Origin: Oceanospirillum sp048265165
GTDB lineage: Bacteria > Pseudomonadota > Gammaproteobacteria > Pseudomonadales > Halomonadaceae
DNA: 64,000 bases
Assembly (NCBI RefSeq): GCF_048265165.1
Contig: NZ_JBLXCD010000003.1
Location: forward strand, 248,001-312,000
Direction: 5' to 3'
Numbering within the stretch: position 1 is the stretch's first letter; the number at the start of each line of letters is the position of its first letter. Positions 34,958 through 44,816 of the stretch are shown here, in pieces. The notes below the pieces were generated by a model. That model did not search any database. It worked only from the letters and a program-made list of their open reading frames with translations, and was not told the origin of the DNA. The translations under genes and the position numbers were made by a program.

Positions 34958-35872
34958 CTATTCTGACAGAGCTTGCGCCTCCAGCTGCTTGGCTTCATCC
35001 CACCAGTGATCCATCTGTTTCAGATCCACATCATCAAAACTGAGCCCCGCATTCTGCAGCTGCTGTTCAATATAGGCGAAGCGGAATTCAAATTTGCGAT
35101 TCGTTCCTCTTAATGCACTTTCCGGATCCTTCTTCAGGTAACGACTGAGATTGGTTGCTGCAAACAGAAGATCACCAAACTCCTTTTGCGCTTCCGGCAG
35201 ATTGTTCTCTGCTACCGCCTCTTCTACCTCTTCCAGCTCCTCACGGACTTTTTCCAGCACTCCCTGAATATTCGGCCAGTCAAAGCCCACTTTGGAAGCT
35301 TTTTTCTGAATCTTGGCCGCTCGGGTCAATGCCGGTAGTCCTACGGGAATGTCCGACAGAACAGAAGGCTTATGATGTGGACTCCCGCCGTTTTCCGTTG
35401 CAGCTTTTTTCGCCTTCTCTTCCGCCTTGATCTCACCCCAGCGCTGCTTGACCTCAGCTTCATCAACATCAGTCGCTGACACCGATTCATTATCCGCAGG
35501 ATATAAGTGCCCGCTGGCAAAAACATGAGGGTGGCGTCTTACCATTTTAGTGACCAGCTCATCCGCTACATCATCCAGATTAAACCAACCTTTCTCATCA
35601 GCCATCTGGCTGTAGTAGATCACTTGGAACAGGAGATCACCCAATTCTTCTTTCAGGTGACTCCAGTCCTCACGCTCAATGGTATCGGCGACCTCATAGG
35701 CTTCTTCGAGAGTATGAGGAACGATAGTGGCAAAGGTCTGCTCCTTATCCCACGGGCAACCGCTTTCAGGGTCACGCAGACGCGCCATCAGATAGGTCAG
35801 ATCCTTTATGCTATATCGATCCGGATTTTCAGATGACTCAGACTGTGTATTGGTGACTGGCTTTTGGCTCAT
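34958..35872 (-). CDS. mazG: nucleoside triphosphate pyrophosphohydrolase MazG
   Basis: It hydrolyses (d)NTPs to NMP and pyrophosphate; in E. coli it affects ppGpp pools. The 304 residues have two all-alpha MazG domains: TLEEAYEVADTIEREDW with EELGDLLFQVIYYSQ in the first, and EELEEVEEAV with KEFGDLLFAATNLSRYL in the second. The linker and N-terminal 25 residues are longer than in E. coli (263 residues). The ATG at 35872 is preceded by AAGAG; the open frame reaches 35932 without homology. It follows relA after a hairpin at 35921-35944. Confidence 0.93.
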   Translation of the reverse strand: MSQKPVTNTQSESSENPDRYSIKDLTYLMARLRDPESGCPWDKEQTFATIVPHTLEEAYEVADTIEREDWSHLKEELGDLLFQVIYYSQMADEKGWFNLDDVADELVTKMVRRHPHVFASGHLYPADNESVSATDVDEAEVKQRWGEIKAEEKAKKAATENGGSPHHKPSVLSDIPVGLPALTRAAKIQKKASKVGFDWPNIQGVLEKVREELEEVEEAVAENNLPEAQKEFGDLLFAATNLSRYLKKDPESALRGTNRKFEFRFAYIEQQLQNAGLSFDDVDLKQMDHWWDEAKQLEAQALSE

Positions 35873-35920
35873 AACAGATGGCTCTTGTCGATAAATAAAC
35901 AGATGAAAGACTCTAATGTA

Positions 35921-35944
35921 AAATGCCCGCAAAAGCGGGCATTT
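35921..35944 (-). terminator. hairpin / terminator between relA and mazG
   Basis: A perfect 10-bp stem AAATGCCCGC/GCGGGCATTT with a 4-base A loop is followed on the minus strand by only a short U run. It overlaps the mazG leader, so mazG may have a partly separate transcript. Confidence 0.65.
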
Positions 35945-35974
35945 TCAGCAAACAGCATAGATCTGCGCTACAGA

Positions 35975-38257
35975 TCAGGCTGACTTTTTCTTTTCCTGAA
36001 AACGCTGGACATCAAGAATATTCGGCAACTGCTCAATTCGGTTAAGAATACGGCCCAGCACCTGAATACCATCGACTTCCAGCGTTACTAGGATATTAGC
36101 CTGGTTCTCTTTTTTGTCTGTCAGTGTATTCACCGACAGCACATTCACCTTATCGTTGGCCAGTACTGACATAATGTCCCGCAACAAACCAGAACGATCC
36201 CAGGCCCGAATACGCACATCAACAGAGTACATGTGCTGGGTGCGCTCTCCCCACTCAACATTAATCATTCGGTGCGGATCTTCAGTTTTCAACTGCAACG
36301 CATTAGCACAATCTTGGCGGTGAATTGAAACACCACGACCGACAGTAATGTAACCCACGATGTCATCACCAGGCACCGGATGGCAGCATTTGGCAATCTG
36401 CGTCATCAGGTTACCCACACCATGAATCGTGATGTCATCCGGTGCATTGCTACCGGATTTCTGGCCGCTGTGATAACGACGGTGCAACAGGAATTTTTCT
36501 AACTGCTCTTCATCATCCGTTTCACCGAACAGGTTCTGGGCCACGCTTAACACCTGACCGGTACGCAAGTCACCAGCTCCTAGTGCTGCGTACATATCAT
36601 CTTCAGTCTGATAATTAACCGCCTGCGCCAGCTTCGGCAGATCAAGACCACTGAGCCCCAACTGCTTAAACTCTTTCTCAAGCAGCTGACGTCCTTCAAC
36701 AATATTTTGATCACGATCCTGAAGCTTAAACCAGCTCTGAATCTTCGCCCGGGTACGGGATGTTAACGCATAGCCCAAAGCAGGATTCAGCCAATCCCGA
36801 CTGGGCCGGGTATTCTCTGAGGTCAGAATTTCAACCTGATCACCGGTTTTCAAATGATAGGTCAAAGGTACAATGCGGCCATTCACCTTAGCACCACGAC
36901 AACGATGGCCTACTTCGGTATGTACCCGGTAAGCGAAGTCTACTGGCGTTGCATCATGGGGCAGATCCAATACATGGCCATCCGGGGTAAAAATATAGAT
37001 CCGATCCGGAGCAACATCATTACGCAGCTCTTCACGCAAACCATTGGCATCCCCGACCTCTTCATGCCATTCAAGAACCTGGCGCAACCAGGCAATCTTC
37101 TCTTCATAGCTGTCGCTGGTTTTCTTGGTATCGGTACCCTTATAAAGCCAATGTGCACAGACTCCCAGCTCGGCTTCCTCATGCATATCGAGGGTACGAA
37201 TCTGAACTTCCAGCACTTTCCCCTCAGGTCCAACCACTGCAGTGTGCAAAGAGCGATAGCCATTTTCTTTAGGCGTTGCGATATAGTCATCAAACTCATG
37301 GGGAATGTGGTGCCACAGGCCATGAATAATTCCCAGAGCGGTATAGCAATCTTTAACATCCGGCACCAGAATTCGTACGGCGCGAACATCATACACCTCT
37401 GAGAAATCGATATTTTTACGCTTCATTTTGCGCCAGATGCTGTAAATGTGCTTCGCTCGCCCATTTACTTCTGCCCCACGAATACCTTCCCCTTCCAGCT
37501 TCTCTTTCAGGTGCGCAATCACCTTTTCAATATAGTCCGTACGGTCCAGGCGTTTCTCAGATAACAAGCGGGCGATGCTCTTGTACTGTTCCTCTTCCAG
37601 ATAACGGAAAGAAAGGTCTTCCAGCTCCCACTTGATATAACCAATACCTAAACGGTGAGCCAAGGGTGCATAAATTTCAAAAACCTCCCGGGCAACCCGC
37701 AAACGCTTATCGCGAGGAGCGTTTTTTACATCACGAATGGCACAGGTGCGCTCTGCAAGCTTAATTAAGGCTACGCGGACATCGTCTATCATCGCAACCA
37801 GCATCTTGCGCAGGTTTTCCAGCTGACTTTTATTCTCCTGACCGAAGACAATACCTTCTGCCGGCAGTTGAATATGGCTGATCGCCGCCATTTCTGTAAC
37901 GCCGTTGATCAACTTGGCAACCATTTCACCAAACGCGTCTTCAACCTGCACAGTTGTAATATGCCCCTCACGAACCGCCCGATAGAGAATAGAAGCGATC
38001 AGAGAGTCTTCATCCATCTGTAGCTCACCAAGAATGTCAGCCATCTCAAGGCCGGTACGGTAGCAACGGGAACCTTTTGCGATCCAGTAGTTGTCTTCTT
38101 TACGGGCATTGCGTTGGGCATCACGGGCCATTTCACAGGCTAACCGAACCCGCTCCGGAGAGTTGAGCGTGACATCTTCCTGCAGGCGCTGCAGCCAGTT
38201 AGGGATGTTAACCGTGCCATCAGGGTTTAACGGTTGATCTTCGCGTACTTTTACCAT
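35975..38257 (-). CDS. relA: (p)ppGpp synthetase RelA
   Basis: A ribosome-associated GTP/ATP pyrophosphotransferase that makes (p)ppGpp during amino-acid starvation. The 760 residues show the pseudo-hydrolase domain, in which the HD motif is replaced (SILYRAVREG instead of a metal-binding HDxxED), the synthetase domain with EFDDYIATPKENGYRSLHT and the RelA-type EFDD motif, the TGS domain (DRIYIFTPDGHVLDLP), the zinc-finger/helical region and an ACT domain at the C-terminus. So it should synthesise but not degrade (p)ppGpp. The ATG at 38257 starts MVKVREDQPLNPDG. It lies between rlmD and mazG as in E. coli. Confidence 0.97.
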   Translation of the reverse strand: MVKVREDQPLNPDGTVNIPNWLQRLQEDVTLNSPERVRLACEMARDAQRNARKEDNYWIAKGSRCYRTGLEMADILGELQMDEDSLIASILYRAVREGHITTVQVEDAFGEMVAKLINGVTEMAAISHIQLPAEGIVFGQENKSQLENLRKMLVAMIDDVRVALIKLAERTCAIRDVKNAPRDKRLRVAREVFEIYAPLAHRLGIGYIKWELEDLSFRYLEEEQYKSIARLLSEKRLDRTDYIEKVIAHLKEKLEGEGIRGAEVNGRAKHIYSIWRKMKRKNIDFSEVYDVRAVRILVPDVKDCYTALGIIHGLWHHIPHEFDDYIATPKENGYRSLHTAVVGPEGKVLEVQIRTLDMHEEAELGVCAHWLYKGTDTKKTSDSYEEKIAWLRQVLEWHEEVGDANGLREELRNDVAPDRIYIFTPDGHVLDLPHDATPVDFAYRVHTEVGHRCRGAKVNGRIVPLTYHLKTGDQVEILTSENTRPSRDWLNPALGYALTSRTRAKIQSWFKLQDRDQNIVEGRQLLEKEFKQLGLSGLDLPKLAQAVNYQTEDDMYAALGAGDLRTGQVLSVAQNLFGETDDEEQLEKFLLHRRYHSGQKSGSNAPDDITIHGVGNLMTQIAKCCHPVPGDDIVGYITVGRGVSIHRQDCANALQLKTEDPHRMINVEWGERTQHMYSVDVRIRAWDRSGLLRDIMSVLANDKVNVLSVNTLTDKKENQANILVTLEVDGIQVLGRILNRIEQLPNILDVQRFQEKKKSA

Positions 38258-38399
38258 GTCTTCGCCTGTAAATTCGGTTTCTTATTATCAGGTACTCACT
38301 CTGGCATACACCCAGCTGCACCCTTTTTATTATATTGAGGTAAACAGACCGATAAGCACGTCCAGTCGACCATCGGTATTCTGCTAAATAACCTGTTTG

Positions 38400-39749
38400 C
38401 TACGCCTGTTTTTTCTTTTTCTTACTGCCACGTTCAAAAAGAGCCATAGATTCAACATGAGCAGTCTGAGGAAACATATCCATAATGCCCGCCTTAATCA
38501 GCCTGAAACCCTGCTCCGCCAGAATGCCACTATCCCGCGCCAATGTGGACGGGTTACAGGAAACATAAAGCACCTTTTTAGCCCCCAGGGACTTTATCTG
38601 TTCACAGATTGTCTGAGCACCTGTTCTGGGTGGGTCCAGCAGGACAACATTATAACGGGTCTTTGCCCATGAAAACCCCTTGAATGCCTGACTCAGGTCA
38701 GCCGCTTCAAAAAAAGCATTTTCTATGCCATTTAGCTTCGCATTAGCACGAGCCTGGTGAACAAGGTTTTCAGCGCCCTCAACCCCCGTTACAGAAGCCA
38801 CCTTTTTAGCCAATGGCAAACTGAAGTTGCCGAACCCTGCAAACAGATCTAGCACCACATCGCTTTCTTTCAGCTGCAGCCATTCCAAAGCCTGATTCAC
38901 CATCTGCTGGTTAATAGCAGGGTTAACCTGAATAAAGTCGTTAGGTTGGAATGTAAGTGTGACATCATTATGGCGATAGCTAAGCACTGGCAGCTCATCA
39001 CCGCCTAACATGACCGGCTTACCTTTCTCAAGACAGGCTTTAACCAGACTATCAGCCTGGTCCTTCTGCCAATAAAGTTGAATCGAGTGCTCTTCAGCCC
39101 AGTTAAGCCAAAGCATCTGATCTTTATGGGAAAGCGCTTTCAGGTGACGCACCACTAAAGCACACCCTTCGTCACTGTGTGCCAGCTCAAGGTGCCCGAT
39201 TGTCCGGCGCGATTCCAGCTCCGGAATCAGCTGGTATAAAGAAGGGATTATAGCGGACAGTTCAGGATGTAGTACGGCACAGTGCTGAATTGAAACCAGA
39301 TGAGAAGAGCCTTTCTCACGAAAGCCGATGATCAGCTCCTCCTGACGACTCCACTTCACCCCCAGGCGGGCTTTACGACGATACCCCCAAGGCGCATCAG
39401 CCAAAGTATCCTGCACAGGAATATCGGTCAGCTTACCAAAGCGCTCAAGCTGATCCACCAGGGCACTCTGTTTAACTTCACGCTGACGTTCAAGGGTGAG
39501 GTGCTGTAAACCACAACCTCCGCATTGCTGATAATACTCACAAGAGGGGGTGACACGGTCTGGGGACTGACTGTGCACTACTTCACAAACAGCTTCATCA
39601 AACCGTCGGTGTGTTTTAGTAATATGAATACTGACGACCTCACCGGCCAGAGCGCCTTCAACAAAGACGGTTTTTCCTTTATGGCGAGCGATACCCCGGC
39701 CATCATGACTCAGGCGTTCAATGGGGAGTTCAGACACTAGCTCAGGCAC
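38400..39749 (-). CDS. rlmD: 23S rRNA (uracil-1939-C5)-methyltransferase RlmD
   Basis: It methylates U1939 of 23S rRNA. The N-terminal TRAM-like part (RLSHDGRGIARHKGKTVFVEG) precedes the [4Fe-4S] cluster CEYYQQCGGC, and the C-terminal SAM fold has DLFAGFGNFSLPLA, DPPRTGA and the catalytic cysteine in VSCNPSTLARD. I set the start at GTG 39749, with AAAGGGGG just ahead, giving 449 residues. The longest frame starts at TTG 39845 with no ribosome-binding site and 32 residues lacking family similarity. A lysine-rich tail (KKKKKQA) ends the protein. Confidence 0.9.
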   Translation of the reverse strand: MPELVSELPIERLSHDGRGIARHKGKTVFVEGALAGEVVSIHITKTHRRFDEAVCEVVHSQSPDRVTPSCEYYQQCGGCGLQHLTLERQREVKQSALVDQLERFGKLTDIPVQDTLADAPWGYRRKARLGVKWSRQEELIIGFREKGSSHLVSIQHCAVLHPELSAIIPSLYQLIPELESRRTIGHLELAHSDEGCALVVRHLKALSHKDQMLWLNWAEEHSIQLYWQKDQADSLVKACLEKGKPVMLGGDELPVLSYRHNDVTLTFQPNDFIQVNPAINQQMVNQALEWLQLKESDVVLDLFAGFGNFSLPLAKKVASVTGVEGAENLVHQARANAKLNGIENAFFEAADLSQAFKGFSWAKTRYNVVLLDPPRTGAQTICEQIKSLGAKKVLYVSCNPSTLARDSGILAEQGFRLIKAGIMDMFPQTAHVESMALFERGSKKKKKQA

Positions 39750-40138
39750 ATAGCCCCCTTTCTTATCGACAATATCCGCACAAAACACGCCTTCAGATAC
39801 TGGTGCGTTGAGATAGCCTGACCTGTATATCTGGCCGGGTAACAACGGGAAGTAGAGTAAAGAACTGCAAATGCTGGATAAAGCAACAGCACTGCATAAT
39901 GGCCGCAGATAATAACGCCTAATCTGCGCTTGTCCAGCCAGAGGGCTTAATCACACTCAAATTGCGACGAAAATCGCAGAACCCTGATAAAAAAGATGAA
40001 GAACAGCAGCAATCATAACAGATAAACAATGACTGCAATGAAAGGAGAGGCAAGGAACAACAAGCATCGGATTTAAAAGCTGGCAGCCAGATCAGAGGAA
40101 GAGCGGTCACAGCGCCTGACCACTCCCAGACTAACAGG
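39750..40138. other. long cysM-rlmD intergenic region
   Basis: This 389-base gap within a same-strand gene series contains no supportable gene. It has a 7-bp hairpin CGCAGAT/ATCTGCG at 39904-39928 and a 5-bp one at 39963-39978. A minus-strand frame (39919-40272) overlaps the end of cysM and is not coding. It may hold the rlmD promoter, which I cannot place. Confidence 0.5.
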
Positions 40139-41083
40139 TCAGCTGTTAAAAACCCCCGTCGAAAGATACCGGTCACCACGATCACAGATAATCGCCACAA
40201 CAACAGAACCTGGATTCTGGTCAGCAATGCGGATCGCACCTGCGACGGCTCCCCCAGAGGAAACGCCGGCAAAAATACCCTCCTCCCTGGCCAGAGCCTT
40301 CATCGTACGCTCCGCCAGATCCTGATCAATATCAATGACCTGATCGACCCGCTCCTCTTCAAAGATGGTCGGCAAGTATTCAGCAGGCCAACGGCGAATA
40401 CCAGGGATACTGGCACCCTCACGGGGCTGAAGTCCCACAATCTGAATATCCGGGTTCTGCTCTTTCAGATAGCGGGATGTCCCCATAATCGTCCCTGTTG
40501 TTCCCATCGCACTGACAAAATGAGTCACTTTACCAAAGGTTTGCTGCCAGATTTCAGGGCCGGTACCACGATAGTGAGCTTCCGGGTTATCCATATTACC
40601 AAACTGATTCAGCACAATGCCTTTACCCTCGTTCTGCATGTTCAATGCAAGATCCCGGGCAGCCTCCATCCCTTCTTCTTTACTGACCGTAATCAGCTGC
40701 GCACCATAAGCAGCCATTGATGCTTTGCGCTCGGCACTCATATTATCCGGCATGATCAGCACCATATTGTAACCCTTGATCGCTGCAGCCATAGCAAGAG
40801 CAATACCTGTATTGCCACTGGTGGCCTCAATCAGGGTATCACCGGGTTTGATATCACCACGAGCCTCCGCCAGATTGATCATGCTGAGTGCGGGACGATC
40901 CTTTACCGAGCCAGCAGGATTATTGCCTTCCAGCTTGGCCAGTACCACAGACCCATTATCCCGTACCAGGCGCTGCAAACGTACCAGTGGCGTTTGCCCC
41001 ACAAAGGCTTCGATGGTCGGAAAATTGTTAAATTGCACCTGATTTTCAGTAACTTGATCCGGGGACATTTTTTCGGAAGACAT
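40139..41083 (-). CDS. cysM: cysteine synthase B
   Basis: This PLP enzyme makes cysteine from O-acetylserine (or phosphoserine) and sulfide or thiosulfate. The 314 residues have the PLP lysine in NPAGSVKDRPAL near residue 55, the substrate loop EATSGNTGIALA, and the PLP-phosphate loop SAMGTTGTIMGTSRY. The ending CDRGDRYLSTGVF is characteristic of CysM. The ATG at 41083 lacks a strong ribosome-binding site. It sits between gacS and rlmD, as in Pseudomonas, with long structured gaps on either side. Confidence 0.94.
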   Translation of the reverse strand: MSSEKMSPDQVTENQVQFNNFPTIEAFVGQTPLVRLQRLVRDNGSVVLAKLEGNNPAGSVKDRPALSMINLAEARGDIKPGDTLIEATSGNTGIALAMAAAIKGYNMVLIMPDNMSAERKASMAAYGAQLITVSKEEGMEAARDLALNMQNEGKGIVLNQFGNMDNPEAHYRGTGPEIWQQTFGKVTHFVSAMGTTGTIMGTSRYLKEQNPDIQIVGLQPREGASIPGIRRWPAEYLPTIFEEERVDQVIDIDQDLAERTMKALAREEGIFAGVSSGGAVAGAIRIADQNPGSVVVAIICDRGDRYLSTGVFNS

Positions 41084-41429
41084 AGACTCTCTCTGATTTT
41101 AGCTTTATCCGGACACATGATTCAGAAGCCGGGAACTATCTTTGTTAATTTAGCAGGATATAAACCTGCTAAACATTCCGGAACGACCTAATAAAAGCAG
41201 ATATTTCAATTACGGTTTTTATATCTGCGCTCTTATTTTTTGAATAACCGCTACACCAATATCCGGCACATTTTCTCAGGTTGTCTGAAAGAAACTATAT
41301 GGGGCAGATTCCGTATTTTTCAAAATAATGCTTTGCTATTTGCTTATAACTGCACCTGTAAGGGTATTATGATACAAGTGTTTTTTCTGGTGTAACTGCC
41401 ATTGCAGTAAAGATAAATCTGGATTACTG
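41084..41429. promoter_or_regulatory. cysM / gacS divergent promoter region with long inverted repeats
   Basis: This 346-base region has no reading frame of note. It holds a perfect 9-bp inverted repeat TTTAGCAGG...CCTGCTAAA (41149-41173, loop 7), a central TTCCGGAA palindrome near 41177-41184, and an 8-bp repeat GCAGATAT...ATATCTGC (41197-41228, loop 16). TATTAT near 41367 is a possible -10 for gacS. No specific factor can be named. Confidence 0.5.
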
Positions 41430-44381
41430 ATGAAAAACTGGCCTCTGCGTAACAAAATACTCTTTATCGCGACCTTTCCGGCAATTATCACAGCGCTGGT
41501 TTTAAGCACCCACCTGTTTGTTAACTACTACGCCTTAGTAGAAAAAAACCTGATGGAAAAAGCGAGCGCTTTAAGCCGTCAGTTAAGTACTCCTCTGGCC
41601 TACGCCCTGGAAAGAAATGATCGTGATCAGGTACGCCGCATCATGGACCGGCTAAGCCAGGAGCCTGAGATACGAGCGGTATCCATCCATAATAAAGACC
41701 GGGAAAACATTTTCCATGGCGGTCCCAGTATGTACCCAGTCAGCGACCCGGAGCAAAGACTCCAGCCTGAATCGATGGTCCGGTATTCGGAGAGTACGTT
41801 ACGTATTATTCAGCCTCTTTTTTCTCCCTTACCGGCCAAAAGCCACATCATGGATACACCGCCTGACAAGGACAGTAACAGCCTTGCCGCGCCCCAGTTT
41901 ATTCATATGGAGGTCAAAACAAATGCTATTGCGGGCTGGCTGGAGCTGGAAGTTCACCTAAGCCAAATCCGCCTGAATATCATCTACGATGTCATACTTA
42001 ATTGGGCTGTAGTACTGATTCTTCTGATCGCAGCTCTGTTCATGGCGCTGCGGATCAGCCGTCAGTTCCAGGAACCGATTCAGGAGGCTCAGGGTGTACT
42101 GAAGCAGTTACGCTCCGGTAATTATACCGTTGAAGCCCGTCACATCGGTGGCCCTGAATTTCATAGACTGGCAGATGATATCAATCAACTAACCTATAGC
42201 ATCAAACTGAAACGCCAGGAGCTGAATGATAATATTGAACAGGCTACATCAGAACTTGAAGAAACCATGACCACAATGGAAACTCAAAGTATTGAACTGG
42301 ACCTCGCCCGTAAGCGTGCGGAAGAGGCTAACCGGATTAAATCTGAGTTTCTCGCCAATATGAGTCATGAGATTCGCACTCCGATGAATGGCATTGTTGG
42401 CTTCTGCAATCTCTTACGCCGCACCCCGCTGACTCCTCACCAAAGTGCCCATCTGAACAGTATCCGAAACGCATCAGAGAGCCTGCTTTCAATCATCAAC
42501 GATATTCTGGACTTCTCAAAAATCGAAGCGCAGAAGATGGAAATTAAATCAATTCCCTTTAATCCCCGTGAAGTCGTTGACGCAACCATCTCTCTGCTCG
42601 CTCCAGAAGTACAGCGTAAACAGCTCGAAATGGTAGCACTGGTTTATGACGATGTTCCGGCAACACTGATCAGCGACCCCTTGCGTATAAAACAGGTGCT
42701 GACCAATTTACTGGGAAATGCTGTGAAATTCACCGATAAAGGCGATGTTGTCATCCGTGTTATGACCGAGCTGGAAGCGAATAATGAGCTATTAATTCGC
42801 TTTAGAATCAGTGATAACGGTATCGGTATAGCGAAGGAGAAACAGTCCACTCTCTTTACCCCTTTCACTCAGGCAGACTCCAGTCAAAACCGCCTCCACG
42901 GTGGAACAGGTCTGGGTCTAGTGATCTGTAAACGTCTTGTAGAGTTGATGGGCGGGGAGATTGGCCTGGAAAGTGACCTGGATAAGGGCGCCACCTTCTG
43001 GTTCACAATACGCACCCAGGTCCAGGGAGGGGCTTATGACCTTGAACCAGAGGCCTGCTTTGATAGTCTGAGTACAATCTTAGTGGAAAGCCATCCTCTG
43101 AATCAGAACGCCCTGCGTCACCAGTTGAGTCAGTTCGGGCTACAGGTTACCAGCCACAACAGTGTAAACGGCATTAATGTGCAGCAGCCGGGCTGCCAGC
43201 TTGCGGTTTTAGCCTTAAATCACCAGGAAGCAACAGACAGAGCAACCCTAGCCCTGACACATAAACTGGCAGAAAAGGTTCCCGTACTAGTACTTTTAGG
43301 CAGTAATGATGCGGACCTGATTACCCGCTATATGAGTGCTGGGGTCAGCCATGTTGAAACGAAACCGATTAGCCAGGAAGAGCTGAAAACAGCCATTGAG
43401 GCGGTTATTACTCATCACCAGCCAGTGCAACAGGCGCTTGCTGCCAAACAGATAAACCCGATCCCGGAAAATGGGCTCATAACGTACCCACCCGGCGAGT
43501 CTGTAATCTCCCTGCACCAGGAAAGCACCCTCGACAATGTACAAAGCTATAGCCGCCAAGATGACTTTAACCTGCAAGGCAACATGACCTATTCACCCAC
43601 AATTCTTGTTGTAGATGACAATGATTCCAACCTGCTACTGGCATCAACGCTCCTCAGTGAGTTCGGCCTGAATGTGGTGCAGGCAAAGAGTGGCAAGAAA
43701 GCGATTGAGGAAGTATTGAGAAAGCGCCCAGATCTGATTCTGATGGATATTCAGATGCCGGATATGGATGGTATGGAAGCAACCCGCCGAATCCGAAACC
43801 TTTCCCCTTACTATGAGGATCTGGGAATTATCGCCCTGACCGCTCACGCACTGCCGGAAGAAAAAGAAAATTTCATGGCGGCAGGGCTCAACGACCTTCT
43901 GACCAAACCCATTGACGAAGAGAAACTGGCAAGCCTGATCAAGCACTGGACGGGCTTCAGCCCAAGCGTTATGCCTCCTGATGCAGAGCCACCACTGCCT
44001 GAAAACCAGCAACAGCTCGAAGACAGTATGGAAAGTGTGGTGGATATGGAGATGGGCACTCGCCTGGCAGGGGGGAAGGCATCTCTGGCAGAAGAGATGC
44101 TCAGGATGCTACTGCAGGATATTCCAGCCACCCGCGAGCATCTCGATAAGGCTTTTCACGGTGAGGATATAGAAGAGATGATCAATGCTGTTCATCATCT
44201 GCATGGTGCAACCCGTTACTGTGGCGTACCACGTCTGGCTTTAACCACAGAAACCCTGGAAACACAGCTTAAAATGCGCCAGATGCCAGCAGCCCAGGAA
44301 ACACTGAGAACGCTGTACAAAGAACTGAACAAGTTAGAATCATGGCAAAAAGAGCAGGAGATACTACAGCAAAGCCATTAA
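41430..44381 (+). CDS. gacS: hybrid sensor histidine kinase GacS/BarA
   Basis: It is the sensor of the GacS-GacA (BarA-UvrY) system controlling small RNAs and CsrA. Domains over 983 residues are: membrane helix (about 8-30), periplasmic region, second helix (about 188-206), HAMP, dimerisation/phosphoacceptor (H313 in NMSHEIRTPMN), ATPase (GGTGLGLVICKRL), a degenerate receiver (about 545-665) lacking the phospho-aspartate, a true receiver with D773 in LMDIQMPDMDG, and an HPt domain with H922 in HHLHGATRYCGVP. The complete His-Asp-His relay is thus present. A pseudo-receiver is also known in BarA. Its partner gacA is not in the window. Conserved neighbours cysM, rlmD and relA support the assignment. 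Confidence 0.95.
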   Translation: MKNWPLRNKILFIATFPAIITALVLSTHLFVNYYALVEKNLMEKASALSRQLSTPLAYALERNDRDQVRRIMDRLSQEPEIRAVSIHNKDRENIFHGGPSMYPVSDPEQRLQPESMVRYSESTLRIIQPLFSPLPAKSHIMDTPPDKDSNSLAAPQFIHMEVKTNAIAGWLELEVHLSQIRLNIIYDVILNWAVVLILLIAALFMALRISRQFQEPIQEAQGVLKQLRSGNYTVEARHIGGPEFHRLADDINQLTYSIKLKRQELNDNIEQATSELEETMTTMETQSIELDLARKRAEEANRIKSEFLANMSHEIRTPMNGIVGFCNLLRRTPLTPHQSAHLNSIRNASESLLSIINDILDFSKIEAQKMEIKSIPFNPREVVDATISLLAPEVQRKQLEMVALVYDDVPATLISDPLRIKQVLTNLLGNAVKFTDKGDVVIRVMTELEANNELLIRFRISDNGIGIAKEKQSTLFTPFTQADSSQNRLHGGTGLGLVICKRLVELMGGEIGLESDLDKGATFWFTIRTQVQGGAYDLEPEACFDSLSTILVESHPLNQNALRHQLSQFGLQVTSHNSVNGINVQQPGCQLAVLALNHQEATDRATLALTHKLAEKVPVLVLLGSNDADLITRYMSAGVSHVETKPISQEELKTAIEAVITHHQPVQQALAAKQINPIPENGLITYPPGESVISLHQESTLDNVQSYSRQDDFNLQGNMTYSPTILVVDDNDSNLLLASTLLSEFGLNVVQAKSGKKAIEEVLRKRPDLILMDIQMPDMDGMEATRRIRNLSPYYEDLGIIALTAHALPEEKENFMAAGLNDLLTKPIDEEKLASLIKHWTGFSPSVMPPDAEPPLPENQQQLEDSMESVVDMEMGTRLAGGKASLAEEMLRMLLQDIPATREHLDKAFHGEDIEEMINAVHHLHGATRYCGVPRLALTTETLETQLKMRQMPAAQETLRTLYKELNKLESWQKEQEILQQSH

Positions 44382-44428
44382 TACACGACCGGACTATCAA
44401 TGGGTTACAGGGAGTAATCCCGCTCTGT

Positions 44429-44806
44429 CTAGCGGGACTCCAAAACAACAAAAGCCTGAGCTAAGCCGCCATCATCCGTGATCGAGAGATGGCAGATAAC
44501 ATCCTGATGAGCGGCAATACGCTCGGCCGCTGCACCGGATAGCACCATAACGGGAGCTCCCGATTCAGCTCTGTCCACCTGCATGTCTTGCCAACTAATC
44601 GGACCTATGCCTGTTCCCAGAGCCTTTGCCGTTGCTTCTTTAGCAGCAAAACGCTTGGCCAGATAAGCTGCTTGCTGAGGATGTTTGCCATAGCGTTCCA
44701 GCTCCGACTTGGTCAGAATGCGTTTTGCAAAACGTTCCCCATGCCGGTTGATAGCATTTTCAATTCGCGCTATGACAGCCAGATCTGTGCCGATTCCCAA
44801 AATCAT
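44429..44806 (-). CDS. acpS: holo-[acyl-carrier-protein] synthase
   Basis: It attaches 4'-phosphopantetheine from CoA to acyl carrier protein. The 125 residues begin MILGIGTDLAVIARIENAI, with the metal-binding aspartate in GTDL and the glutamate in RFAAKEATAKALGTG near residue 58. It follows pdxJ by 10 bases and closes the lepA-to-acpS series, ending tail-to-tail with gacS. A CCCGCT/AGCGGG hairpin (44419-44436) overlaps its stop codon. Confidence 0.95.
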   Translation of the reverse strand: MILGIGTDLAVIARIENAINRHGERFAKRILTKSELERYGKHPQQAAYLAKRFAAKEATAKALGTGIGPISWQDMQVDRAESGAPVMVLSGAAAERIAAHQDVICHLSITDDGGLAQAFVVLESR

Positions 44807-44816
44807 ACCCGCAACT

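Noticed and set aside
36114..38257. Degenerate hydrolase residues in relA as evidence of a pseudogene
   Set aside because: Loss of the hydrolase HD motif is typical of functional gammaproteobacterial RelA; the synthetase, TGS and ACT domains are intact.
39919..40272. A minus-strand frame between rlmD and cysM
   Set aside because: It overlaps the 3' end of cysM in another frame, with no start signal and no conserved sequence.
41967..44381. gacS read as two broken genes because of its non-functional middle receiver
   Set aside because: The frame is continuous through 983 codons, and a pseudo-receiver in that position is normal for BarA/GacS proteins.
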